64,000 nt of DNA, from the NCBI RefSeq assembly GCF_020740795.1, contig NC_067282.1, positions 128,893,132 through 128,957,131 of the forward strand, read 5' to 3'. This DNA comes from Apus apus (Eukaryota; Chordata; Aves; Apodiformes; Apodidae). The translations under genes and the position numbers were made by a program. The notes beneath the pieces were generated by a model. That model was not told the DNA's origin. It worked only from the letters and a program-made list of their open reading frames with translations, and made no database searches. This document shows positions 1 through 11,940 of this stretch, one piece after another. The number at the start of each line of letters is the position of its first letter. Position 1 is the stretch's first letter.

Positions 1-160
1 CCCTCCTAACACAGTCTGTGAGTATGAAGCAGTACCCACAGGCAGAAAGAGCTGGGGATCACGTCACCCAACTGGACGTGCATGAGTCCATCAGAGCAGA
101 TAGGGGGCATCCAAGGATCCTAAAGGAGCTGGCTTAAGTTATGGGAGGTTAAGTTCTAAT
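1..160 (+). repeat. CR1 LINE, old copy, upstream part (interrupted)
   Basis: This is degenerate CR1 ORF2 sequence on the plus strand. Around 88-138 it translates as HESIRADRGHPRILKELA, which matches the CR1 segment just before the reverse transcriptase core (consensus form HKSMGPDGIHPRVLKELA). The match stops near 145-160 and resumes at about 453 with the next part of the same region, so the copy is split by a younger CR1. The element enters the window from the left, so its true 5' end is not visible. It is a non-functional fossil with many substitutions. Confidence 0.75.
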
Positions 161-452
161 TTTGGAGAGGGACTTTTTAAGAGGGCATGTAAAGATAGGT
201 CAAAGGGTAATGGTTTCAAACTGGGATAGAGGAGATTCAGGTTAGAGTATTAGGAAGAAATTCTTCAATGTGAGGGTGGTGAGATACTGGCCCAGGTTGC
301 CCAGAGAAGCTGTGGCTGCCCCCTTCCTGGAAGTGTTCAAGATCAGGTTGGATGTGGCTTTGAGCAACCTGGTCTAGTGGGAGGTGTCCCTGCCCAGGGA
401 TCTTTAAGAGCCCTTCCAATGCAAACCATGCTATGATTCTATGATTCTATCA
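161..452 (+). repeat. CR1 LINE 3' end, nested inside an older CR1
   Basis: This is the 3' terminal part of a CR1 element. It includes the region encoding the last ORF2 residues (CAGGTTGCCCAGAGAAGC-like), then the phrase equivalent to 'gagcaacctggtctagtggg', then the 'cccttccaatgcaaacca' end. It closes with two copies of the CR1 tail octamer (ATTCTATG type) at about 431-452. It is heavily 5'-truncated, as is usual for CR1. It interrupts the older CR1 copy on both sides, in the same orientation, and is therefore the younger insertion. Confidence 0.85.
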
Positions 453-1612
453 CCTTTGAAAGTCGACAATTAGGGGAAGATTCCTAATGCCTGGAAAAAG
501 GCACATGCTGCACCAACCCCCAAAAGGGTACTTGTACCTGGCCATCAGTCATTTCAGTCCTTGGGAATGTTTTGGAGCAAATGTGCTTAGAAGCCACTTC
601 TAAACACACAAAGGATAAGAAGGTGACTAGAGGGAACCAGCATAGATTTGCCAAAGGAAAATTATGCCTGACCAACATCATTACTTCCTACAATGAGGTG
701 TCTGAGATTGTGGTCAACGTGAGGAAGAGGGATGTTAAATGCCTTGATTTTCATGAGACCTCTGACACAGTCTCCTGTAGTCTTCTAATCGTCATCATTG
801 GTGAGAAATCCAGATAGGTTGGATCAGTGAGGTGAAAAATTGACTGGATTGTCAGGCTCAAAGACTTGTGATCAGTGATGCCAAGTCCAGCTAGTGGTCA
901 GCAACTAGGGCCATTCCTCAGTAATCAATACTGTGACCGTACTGTTTAGTGTCTTCATTAATGACCTGGATGATGGGATGGAGTGTACTCTCAGCAAGTT
1001 TGCAGAAGACACCAAATTGGAAAGAGCAGTCCATGTCCTGGAGGGAAGAAGCACTATTCAAAGGGACTGGAACAGTAGGAACAAGGTGAAGAAATGATGG
1101 AATCTTGGATGGAATAGCTTGATGCAATTATTGAGTCTGGTGGTTGACTTATGAAACAGCTCTGCAGACGAGTATCTGGGGGTCACAGGAGAGAGCTGGT
1201 TGAACATGGAGGAGCATTGTGCCCTTGAGGCAAAGAAAACCAGCAGCATCCTGGGCTCTATGGGGAGGAATGTAGCCAGCATGTCCAGAGAAATTCTTTC
1301 CTTCTATTTGACACTTGTTAAGACCATATTGTGTCCAGCTTTGGGATCCCCAGTACAAAAGGATATTTGACATCAAAGCTCAAGTTCAGGGAGGGGTCAG
1401 CACAATGTTGGCAACGGGCTTGAAGCATACAGCTTATAAGGAGAGGCTGAGAGAGCTGGGCCAGTCCAGCATGGAGAAGAAAAAGTGGAGACCTTATTAC
1501 TGTCTGCAACTATCTGATAGCAGGGGTTAGAGAAGATGGAGACATCCTTTCTCGGAGGTGCGTGGTGATAAGGTAAGGGTAATGGGCACAAGCTGGAATG
1601 TGGAGCATTCCA
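453..1612 (+). repeat. CR1 LINE, old copy, RT domain to C-terminus (continuation)
   Basis: This is the continuation of the copy at 1-160. It carries the reverse transcriptase segment with HRFAKGKLCLTN near 640-680 (family form HGFTKGKSCLTN). A block reading [21 protein letters not shown] follows near 956-1020. Here the catalytic motif C, normally F/YADD, reads FAED, so one of the two aspartates is changed. Further on come the YKERLRELGQSSMEKKKW block (family form [18 protein letters not shown]) and the start of the 3' region, ending abruptly near 1612 without a CR1 tail. Several frameshifts and stops are present. It is non-coding today. Confidence 0.85.
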
Positions 1613-4600
1613 AAAAGGCATTAGAAAACAATAATTTTACCATTAGAATGGTAAAATAGTGCCATGCAATTTTCCTGTTTCTTTCAGGCAAAATGGAAAG
1701 AAGGCTTTGAAATCTAACTGCCAGAGTTTACCCCACATTCATTTTTTAGTAAGTATGTGTAGGGCTATAACCACATGTTTACACTCTGCTGATGTTTTTA
1801 GGAGATTCTCAATCCTTTCCGTAATAGCACTGTTTAATCAGAACAAGCAAAGTCTTGAGTCCTCTGTAAAGCATAGAAAAAATCACAAGTTTCTTCCTCC
1901 CTTCACTCTTGCTATGGGTAAATTTATGATTCTTCCCCAACACCCACCCCCTCTTCCAAAAATACCCACCAAAATACCTCTTCACAGCAAATGCTGAGAA
2001 ATATCTACTGGATTTTAAAAGCCCTACTCTCAGACAGCATCCAAGAGTGAAACATTTTCTGACAAAACCTATGAAGAGAGATGCAATGAAGGAGGGAGTG
2101 CCTTTAGACACTGCTTCATAACTTTGTGCCTTTGTTCACCACTGAAAACTCTAGGTAAAAGCTTAAGCTGAAAACACAATCATACCAAGCAGGCAGGTGT
2201 TTTGGTAGGCAATTTTTGGGCACCATGCCATAATATCATTCATAACCTGTCATATTTGCAGTTTCTGTCTTTCTTTGCTCAGTTGTATTCATACTTAACC
2301 TGGGTAAAAATCCATGCACTGCAGCAAAGGTCCTTAGAATTAAATTGCTCCCTGTAAGTGGGAGCATATTTTGCCTGATTCTGAATTCTCCTGATTTATT
2401 CTAACACTAAGAAGATCGGAGGTTCAAACCTGTTCTCTAGAAGCGATGAAGAGTTCCACCATAGCCTGCAGCTTTTTCTACCTTGCTATCTTGCACACTA
2501 AGTATTTTCCCTGTGCTTCCAACATGGGTTTGCTTCCTTGCCCATACAACTGCCTCAACCATTTTATCTCTTGCTTAGATTTTTTGACCACTGTCAGCAC
2601 TTTGTTTCCCTGCTTTCTATACCATAAGGGCAAGGATGTTTCATGCAATTTCTGTGGCCCTTCTTTGAATCAACACCTGCCCACTGTTTGGGAACCATTA
2701 GTCAAAAAGGTCTTAATACATCTCTGGACATGAGGTCATTTTTTAGACTCCCATCTTAAAAAAAAAAACAGTGATAGCAACACAAATATCAAAATGAGCC
2801 ATGGAGACATTAGTGTGATACAGCTGAATAAGAAATATAAGTCAGCTTTTACTATTGCTCTTTACCCTTGCTGGTTTTGAACTCAAGCCTATCAAACCCT
2901 GAACCATTCCCTAAATTACATACCAAAGTAGTCCCTTTACTCTGTCCTACTTTCTGCGACTTGATGAAAAGTACTTGCTGTAAGAAAAGACCTTCCCAAA
3001 CACAAAGCCATTAATAGACTATGTATTGAACTTGTCACCTACCTGGAGTCACGTGGAGACAGCAGTGGATGAGACTAGAAACAGAAGAGTGTTAAAGTGC
3101 TTTGCCCTCTGATGATCCTCAGAGAAGACACCAATTCAAAAGAGCGTTTGGGCCCAAAAAAATTTAGCAATGAAAGCATTTAAGCTGCTGTAATTGTCAG
3201 CCAAACTCATTCCAACCTCCAAGTAAGCACCAGTTAAAACGGGGGGGACATGAAGATGAAGGAGAGCCACCTTCTTCCCACTCTAACCACCCAAGCTCAG
3301 CCAACCTTGCAGCTTTTATCTCCTTTGCATATTCTTCCAGAAAGTCAAATTTATGCTCTAAATTATGCTACACTCATTTTCTGATGTTTTTCTCCAAGTG
3401 TACACAAGATGGTAAGTAATCATGCAGCATGCACAGGGTACATCTTTCCATCCTGTCTGCTAAAGACTGTTGGAAGCAACAGATGTTTCATTAATAAATC
3501 TGTAATTTACAATTATACCATTGCTTTAAAAAATAATAATAAAAAAAGGACATTGAGTTAATTGACTTCAACTACCAGCTAACTCAAATTAACGGGAATA
3601 AAAACAACAAACATGGGACAGAACTATGGAAAGGGAAAGAGGACGTGACCATAGTGTTAAATTTTGCCTGGATATATAAACATAAATAGGGATTTTAAAG
3701 AAAAATTTTTACTTCTCACTTCCTATTTAACACTTCCATTACATAATGTAAATATGTCAAAACATCTCAAGGTTCCTTCATGCTGCAAATCAGGTTATAC
3801 TTAAACAAAGTTTGTGTGTGTCCCTCTCTGGCAGCTACCAATGAAATGGCACTGTTTTAAACACCATTTTTAGAACCAGCTTTTATAGTTTTCCAAATGA
3901 GGTCACAACTGCTTCCTGTTAAAAGCTAGACATCCTACTAAAATGCAGGATTGTCAGCACACATGATTTCTGTTGTTTGCTTGACTGTTTGATTGAAAAA
4001 GAGGTATGTGGGGGGCAGGAGGAGGGGAAGCTGGGGAGTGTTGATCAACAGATTGGGAAATGTTCATCCTCTCAGCAGTCCACCCAACACTGGGCAATTT
4101 CAGTCACTACATCCTCCTGAGCAGACAAGTGTTTCACTTCAGGTGTGCATTTTTCAGACTGTCAGAGCACTCTGTCACCAATTGAAGGTCTTGCCACAGC
4201 ACAGGCTTCACACAAGTTCTTTGTCCAGGTCCTGACTCCTCTGTAATTTCCAACTTTACACCCAGGGGTGAAGTACTACAGAAAGGTTGTAGTCCTGTGC
4301 TGCAAGTATGGCCTGAAGGTGTGACCCTGGGGTACTGCCAGGGGACTCCTATCTCCCCTTGCTGGCAAGGCTGTGGCACCCCGTCAATCTCATGGCTGAC
4401 AGCAGGAGAGATCCCAGCATTTTCCCAGTGATACTTCCCAGGATCTTTTCATAGGAGGACCTTCTGTTTATTCTCCAGAGTCCTTGTGTAAACCAACACT
4501 AACTCATGATCTCCTGTAATACAGGCAGCTCATAACTCTTAACAGGCCTGGGAGTGAACAGTCTGAGAGCAAGTGCCAGCTGAACCAGCTGATAGCCCCA

Positions 4601-7600
4601 TCAAGCCCAAGCTGTAACTCTGACAGGCAAGATTCAGTGTGGTGTTGGCACTTGCTCCACCTGCAAGGGCTGACACAGTGCTTTAAATTATCTGAGCCAT
4701 CAAGATTAGATCCCAGTCAACAGCATAAAGACACAGCATTTTTAAGAGACACAGGAAAAAATAATCCCTTAGAGTAACTGTTATTGTTTTCAATTGTAAA
4801 GGGACTATTTATTTCACCAATACTTTACTATCTGAAAAACAGTTAATCAAACTCATCTGCTGCTGTAAAGTGAAAATCACAGCTTCTCTGAAAGCAACAA
4901 CTATCGTATTGATTCTATACACAAAATAACCTGAAATAACCTCTCAGTGAAAACTGTTTAAGCCAGGAAGTGAATGGAAAGAGCTCAAACTAATTTGCTG
5001 ACCACCTGATTCAAATCAATCCAGCCAGATGTGATTTTGTGGGATGCTATTGTGGAGACGGAGGGTTTTCTATCTGGACTCTTTACAGGTATGACATGTG
5101 ATCTTGAAAAAAACCTTTGCAGTATCGTTGTTCAGCATCAGTATCTGCCTTGGGGTTAGAAAGCTTAGATCATATTGTCCTTCATTCCTTCTATAATGGT
5201 GGTCTTTGTAAGAATGAAGTGCTATTTATGCCACGAGGGACAGCAAACAAGTACATCCCCTCGGAGTTCCCTGCACACTTTTGCAGACAAGTAATCTTCC
5301 CCAAACAGCTATCAGACCCAATCCTATATGCTGAAGAGGAGCTCATGAAACCAACATCACTCTTCTGGCAGAAATAATAGACCTGGTAAGACTAGAACAG
5401 CCAGTTTTTCAGTCCTAAAGTCTTCAGTTCAGCAGGCAGTGAGACATGTATGTTAGCATTTATAGGAGGATTCTGAGCCTCAGAAGCTGCCAGCTAACTC
5501 AGGATCATACCTGCCTCTGTGTATGTCAAAGAACATCCCAGGTCTTGATGCTGGAGATCTTCTCTTCCTCAGCTCGAACAGGCACCATGAACCAGCACAA
5601 CCCCCAGTTCACCAGCACTTACCAACAGGATTTGGCAGCGCAGGAACTCTGGAATTTTTGGACAAACACACCAGTCCCACACTCCTTCTAACTCCCCTTT
5701 GGTTTCAGCCTGCATGAAGTTTGTGGCAGGAGTGCATTGGCTGTTTAGGGACCACAGTGGATGCCTGTGTGAAGATCTAGCAAGTGATAAATCACACAGA
5801 GCTTCCTTCACCCTAGACACATATCAGGCTTTTCCAAAACACCACTGAAAAATATTTACACCTCATGAATTTGGGATTTTAAAAATATCAGATATTGTTA
5901 TGTCAAGGCTCTTCACTCACTGTCTCCCCCTGACCTCTTCCTGTGAGCAGTCAGCAGAAGCGTGGATCCTTTCACTTTTCACATGGCTTTTAATTGTACT
6001 GGAAACACTTCTTTATTCTGAATATATGTCTGTCTTTTGGTTGATTTTTAAATCTGGCCCTGAATTCACCTTGGAAGCATATGCAGTGGCAGGGCAACTG
6101 AAGGAAACGCCCCTGCTTCTCTGAACATCTGCAAGATGTGAGCAAAAATACCAGAGCAAGTTCAAATTACCCCTCCTAAAAAGGGGACAGATATGAGTAA
6201 GAGGTACCACTCATGAGACACCTCTGTGGAGTAAACATTTTGGAATAATATTCCAGGCAACAACTACAGAGGCTCTAACAACAGATGGACCAGCCATCTA
6301 TTACATTTCAAACAAAGTGACTCAAAGGAAAATGTTCCAAACAGGCACCTCTGGGCATTTGACTCAGCCCAAGCAATGTTTTAACTATTGCTCTGCCACA
6401 AACCACACACGTGACTTCTGTGACCTCTGCTCTGGCAACCACTTCAGTAGAAGTGGACAGTTCATCTGACTGTTTTTTCCAACAGCTTTCCAAAGAGAGT
6501 AGCCATCACAGCATGTTGTTGTTTCCTTTCAGTGTGTGATGCCAGGTTCCAGTTAATTATTTAGTTATTTTAAACTGTTGTGCGTTCCATTTTGGGGGGC
6601 TTTTGGGGTTTTTTTTACCCCTCTCCTTAAATAACATTAGCATTCTGGGCTAGCTGAAGGCTTAAAAGCTGGCTTTAATTTAAATATAAATAATACCCAG
6701 AGTGACTGTGTGATTGTACTAAAAATAGATTGTTTTCTGTACTAAATGTTTCAGTGATCTTAAAATCGGGGGCAGGAGAAAACGAGACAAGGAAGTCCAG
6801 GTCTTTTTTAAAAAGTCTGAGGGTGCCTCAAATCCATGGCATTCTGTATCTAGAGAAATGGGCTGTTTCTGAGATACCAGTTTATCTGGAAATGTATTTA
6901 CCACACTTTACCAGCACATCTATTCAGTATGTGGTTCAGGAATCACGAGGAGAAATCACACACTGTTAAGACTAAACATTCTTGAGTGAGCCTCAGCTAT
7001 GGCAAGTTCAGCAGCAGAAAAAGAAGCTGTGGTGAGTGCAGTTACTGAAATTTTCCAAATAAATAAAGCAAACAAATTTCTCCAGGAAGAAACTCATATC
7101 TATATGATTTATTATAGTGGGAGCTGGTCCACGAAGAAGAGATGAACCCAGTGAACCAGCAGGCACAGGCCACCCATGGGCTGCCATGTTGCCTGCAGTG
7201 CCTTTGCTCCTTGTAACCAGTCCATGACAACTGGTAAGGACCTTATGTGTCCTGAGGTGTGTGTGGCTTCTAGCAATGCTCAGCAACTTCTATTGGCTTA
7301 AAGGTTGCTGATGAGCTCCAATGTGGGTTAGTATCAACAGGGAAAAATATAGGGATCCTATTTACAGCCTCCTGGCAGCAGACAGGTAAAAAAAATTAAA
7401 AAACCCTTCTCCAAAATCAATGTTTGCTTTGCTGAGGGCCTCCTTAGGTGTACATTGGAAACAATTCTGTCTGTCTTCCACCACAGTTAAGTCACCCTAC
7501 AGTTTGGTGTGCCAGCCAGTAGTAGTTAGCTGTCCAGAATCAACAGGTTTCTGCTGTTGAGCAGCACCAGACCATGCTGGCCAAAAGCTGATGGAAATTA

Positions 7601-9670
7601 TTAAATGTGACATGGCACCTGATGTATGGTGATAAGAACAAAAAAGTAAAGTGGGGACTGGTGGACATCTTGGCTCCCTTTCATCCTACCTGTGATGTGA
7701 CATAATGGCCAGCACAACTGATGTGAGGAGTGTTTTTAGCAGCAGGACTCCTTCCCTCCAGCATCCACCAGCCCTTCCTCTCCCTCCTTCTCGTGACCCC
7801 CTTCTCAGCTCCAAGGAGGCCACGTCATGTGCCTGATTCTCTAGTTTGGTCACTGACACCCTGTACAATCATTTCATCCTCGGCAAAGTCACTATAACAT
7901 GAGAACTCTCAGTTCATCTCCTTTGATAGGAGGCAGTTTAACCCTGCTGTTCTAAACCACGGCTGGCCATCCAGTGCACACAGCAAGGAGAAAGAGCAGC
8001 CTCTGAAGCCAGGGTGAAAGCAGGACCTATGTACTCTGGCCACTTTCTGCCCATCCTGCCTCCACGTAGTTGTCCTTGTCTTCAACTCTGCACATGGATT
8101 TTTCACTGTGAGGGTGTCCCAGATCCAGCAATTGTGTTACTAAAATAACTACTTTTCTCTTTCACGTCTGATGTCCAAGGCTCAAGTCTTACTTATTTCA
8201 TGTCTATTCTGACTTCATTCTTATGGATTCTAGGTGCTCATGGAAAGGTATTATCAAAACCCTTGCTATAGGGTATGAGGTTTTCTCTCATCAAGTCAGT
8301 GGAGTGACACTTGCACAATCATGAACGTTGCTGGGTCAGATTTGGTGCCTGGCTTTCCAGGCAGCAGGCAGATCATGTTCCTCAGAGGCTGCTTCCTGTG
8401 ACAGAGCATTCCGGGCAGGCACAGCCACCTTCGTGGCTACACAACATGAAACCACCAAAACGCCCAAGAACTGAACAGCTCTGACACTGCAGGAAATGCT
8501 GTGTTCTCCCTTCTGCTGCACAGCCTGGTGAGGCTGCCTGTTCTTGGTGGATTTCTCTACCAGGTGATGAACAAAGCAGTGCTGGGCAGTGAAGATGAGA
8601 ATGGATTTTGATTGATGTGGTTTCATTAGAAGTGGAAGAAAAAACATTTACCTGCTACCTAAAAGCTATTTTCCAGCATTAGCTCCCCAGTCTTACTGTC
8701 TTTTCTGGGCCTAGTGGATATCTGAGCTATCTTAAGAGACTGAGTGAAGTCAAGGGGACTCTACAGCAGCACAAATCTGTCCTCAGGTAATGCAAATGGC
8801 AAGTCAGCCCCAAATCGTGGTAGGATGTTTATGTCAGTGAACTTTCAGTGCAGGAGGTTGGAATTGAAGTCCCTCAAGCAAGGGACAACCCGTGCAACGC
8901 AAGATGTCTAGGAGGAGTAGATTCCTCCTCTGTACTTGAAAAAACTCTTTTCTTACAATGTGCTCCCACAGACGCAAAAATGCAGCCCTGTGGACAGAGA
9001 TGCTGTGTCGCTTAAATAGTTATTTCATCTTCAGTGGCACTGCACCCCCCCTTCCCTTGGTGTTCTGCTAGACCTTCTGCTAACAAACAACATGCACTTG
9101 AGGCCTTGACCTTCTGCAGGATTGCCAGTTCTGCCAGGGTTTCGTTTATACACTTGGCACATACTTCAATGAGCCATACTGGAGCAGGCAGCTGAAGTAG
9201 GCTTTTTTGCTCCTCAAAAACAGAAGAACAGGGTTTCCTGCAAACCATTCCAGCACTATCAGAACCCCTTCTCCCTGCCCCCTACCCCAAATCTTATTAA
9301 AAATGTGCATAGTTATTACAGCAATTACATGTTGTCATAACTGTATCCTGAAAAGAGTGTGAAATGTGCTTTTCCACATAATTTACTCTTTTCCTGTGAT
9401 TCATGAAACCTCTTTTCACATGAATAATTGGTCACTTCTTGTTTATGTATCACCATGGTACATAGCTCCTAGCAGGCCAAAAAAAAGACACAAAGCTAAC
9501 AGTTAATAATTACATCCACATATAACCTACTCAACCCTCCCCCCTGGTGCCCCCCCAGCAACTCCTTGCTTTTTACCTTCCCCCATCAAAAAGAAAGCAC
9601 AGATTTTTTCATGTTTCCATGTTTCCAAAAAAAGATCCTGACAGTTTTACCTTTCTTAGCACTCATTAGC
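1613..9670. other. Non-coding flank, no gene recognised
   Basis: I see no exon with credible splice sites, no RNA gene and no recognisable transposon here. The open frames present are short (at most 112 codons), have ordinary composition and resemble no family I know. Simple-sequence bits are a short A-run near 2758-2768, a G-run near 3241-3247 and a G/T-rich patch near 6583-6616. About 4080-4740 is somewhat more GC-rich than its surroundings. It could be an old unrecognised interspersed repeat, but I cannot name it. Confidence 0.5.
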
Positions 9671-9694
9671 TTTTTTTTTTTTTTTTTTTTTTTT
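9671..9694. repeat. Poly(T) run of 24
   Basis: This is an uninterrupted run of 24 T. It could be the A-tail of a minus-strand retrocopy. However, the minus-strand sequence just 5' of the A-run has no AATAAA and no recognisable transcript, so I treat it as a simple homopolymer. Confidence 0.9.
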
Positions 9695-10970
9695 AGTTCA
9701 TGCTTGTTTTGTGCTTCACTTTTTCCAGTGTAAAAAAATGACTGAAAAGTCCCTTACAAACAAACTGAGATGATGGAGAAGGAGGAATGTTCTGAGTGCA
9801 TGGCTGCTGCCCTTTCCAACTCCTAATTTGTTTATTTCTCAGGGATGATACAGTCAAAACGATGCTTATCAATACCACCTGAATTAGAAAGCACCTCAGT
9901 ACCTTCTCAGAATAGTGGTTCAACTTCTAAACACCTCAGTGGCACTTTATTTTCAGAGTGCAGTAAACTGAGGCAGAAATTCATTTGTTTACAGTGACTA
10001 CTCAGTGAGTCACTGCCCAAGCGATTCTGCAGTCAAGCTTTGATTTACAAACCTCCTCCTGTGCCTTCAACTACAGCTTCCTAAATGGACTGCATAACTA
10101 GCTCAATGTGACAACATCTGTGACAGATGAATGTGTATCTCTGCCTGTGTGTGTGTATATTTCTGCTTCCTGCCTTTAAAGCTGAGGGCCACCTCGTGAA
10201 GGATTTTGACAGGAGATGAAAAAAATCAAACAGACAATTATATTTCAGCTTGACAGCATCGTACCATGGCAATCCAAAAACACATCAGAAAACAGAAGTC
10301 AGCAGGAACACTTAAGAACAGAGGAAAAAACATGTTGGCTTAAGACCAGCTATCAATCTAGCCTAGTAGGCTCTGTGATTCTGTACAATCAGTGCAAAAA
10401 AAAAAAAACCCTGAATGCAAAAGCAAAGCAAAATGTTTGTTATTGGGAATACACAAGCACATTAATCTCCTTTTTACCACAAACCCAAAGCAACATCAGG
10501 TTTTAAGACTGGGGAGGCGGGGGGAAGCTGAGTGGTTTTTTACCTCATATAGACATGAGAAAAAACCAAAGCCTCAAAATTCGATCTTATTTTTTTAAAA
10601 AAAGTGGGTGAGCAGTGAGGTTTTTGTTTTCCTTTTTTTTTTGGCAGCAAGCTAGAGACAGGAGGGAGTGAAACTTTGGCAAGTGGTGGGGGCTAGGACA
10701 TAGGAGGACAGAAGAGGACAAAGGAGAGAAAAACAGCTGCTTGGAGTCTAATCTTCTGATTCAAATACACCTTAGCACTGGTTTCCTCAGAAGTGGAAAG
10801 AATTTCTGGATCCAGCTCAAGACAGCAAAAATACCTTCGTCTTTGCTGGGCCATAATCTCCTGAGAAGGCTTGTGAGAATTTGATCCTGTCATTCCCAAA
10901 CAAGAATCTTAAAACTGATTTGGACCAGAAATACAGTTGGTTTGAAAATGTTATTACTTCTTCCTGTGGG
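9695..10970. other. Non-coding flank, no gene recognised
   Basis: I see nothing beyond short homopolymers, for example a run of 12 A near 10396-10407. The ORFs here are chance frames. Confidence 0.5.
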
Positions 10971-11048
10971 AAGGAAAAAAAAAAAAAAAAGAAGAAAAAA
11001 GGAAAAAAGAAACAACAACAACAAAAAGAAACAAAAATGGAAAAAAAA
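10971..11048. repeat. A-rich low-complexity tract
   Basis: This is an A-rich stretch with scattered G and C, including a long A-run at its left end and an (AAC)n-like patch near 11011-11024. It creates a lysine/asparagine-rich chance ORF and has no coding meaning. Confidence 0.85.
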
Positions 11049-11792
11049 CCCAGCCAAACCCAAAGTGAATGGACTCATTACAAGTTCAGGAAATCAATTC
11101 TATTTAAATCTCTTTCAGCACCACTCTCCAACTTTAATAGTGCGTGTGAGGAAGCAAATATTACACAGAAGTTCATCCTCCCCTCCTGGTCCCATGCCTC
11201 CCTTCCCCCACACCAAGCCTTGCTTCTGAATGGTCAGTATTTGTTTTTTTCTTTCTGATTAGTCTTGTCAATAATTTCTCTAACTAAGCACCACTTTCAC
11301 TCTTCCCAGCATGACTCACTCCAGTATCTCTGTGATCTTCATTCTCGCACCCTCACACTCTTGTGTTCCGTTCAGCCCCCGCTTTGCTGACTTCTCTGGT
11401 GTTAGCTCCCAGTGCTACTCATTCCTCTCTTACCAGCTGCTTTGCTAGTCCCATCCAGTCCTCTAGCCTTCAGGATGAAGTACTTGAGTGCTAATTGAGC
11501 TCACCCAGCTTTCTGACAGTTTGCCACTCTCTCGCACTGCCTCCTAAGCAAGTACGTGGCCAGGAAAGAAGGGCTTCCTCTGTCCTGAGAGCTGTGTCCC
11601 CTCACCACTGGCACTGCACACCAACCTTTTCCTCTGGACTACGCTCTTTTGCCCTCTTTCCCCCATTCCTATGCTTCTAGCACTTGCTGACAATGCAACA
11701 ACATTGTGAGACGAGGAAAGACTTAGCATTTTGCAGTCTGAAGCGGGTACCCACTAAAATCAGTTGCCACTGAGGCTCCAGTGTCAGCCTGT

Positions 11793-11940
11793 GTGGTGGG
11801 TTGACCTTGGTTGGCTGCCAGACACCCATCCAGCCACTCTCTCACTCCCCTTCCTCAACATGATGGAGGGGGAGAAAAATAAGATGAAAAAGCTCAAGGT
11901 CAAGGTAACTGAGGGAGGTCATTTTACCAGTCTGCAGTCC
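11793..11940 (+). mobile_element. Degraded avian ERV LTR fragment (5' portion)
   Basis: The fragment begins TGTGGTGGGTTGACCTTGG, the typical 5' start of a common avian ERVL-like LTR family. The expected order follows: a CTCTCTCACTCCCC block, a GGAGGGGGAGAAAA block, and a segment corresponding to 'gggtcgagataaggacagggagatcact'. The match fades by about 11940, so the rest of the LTR is lost or too diverged to recognise. It is related to, but clearly older than, the two larger LTRs at 25630 and 61841. No internal retroviral sequence lies next to it. The family placement is from memory of the consensus and should be checked with a repeat library. Confidence 0.65.

Noticed and set aside
9671..9694. 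T24 as the tail of a processed pseudogene
   Set aside because: No AATAAA or transcript-like sequence on the minus strand beside it, and no visible target duplication.
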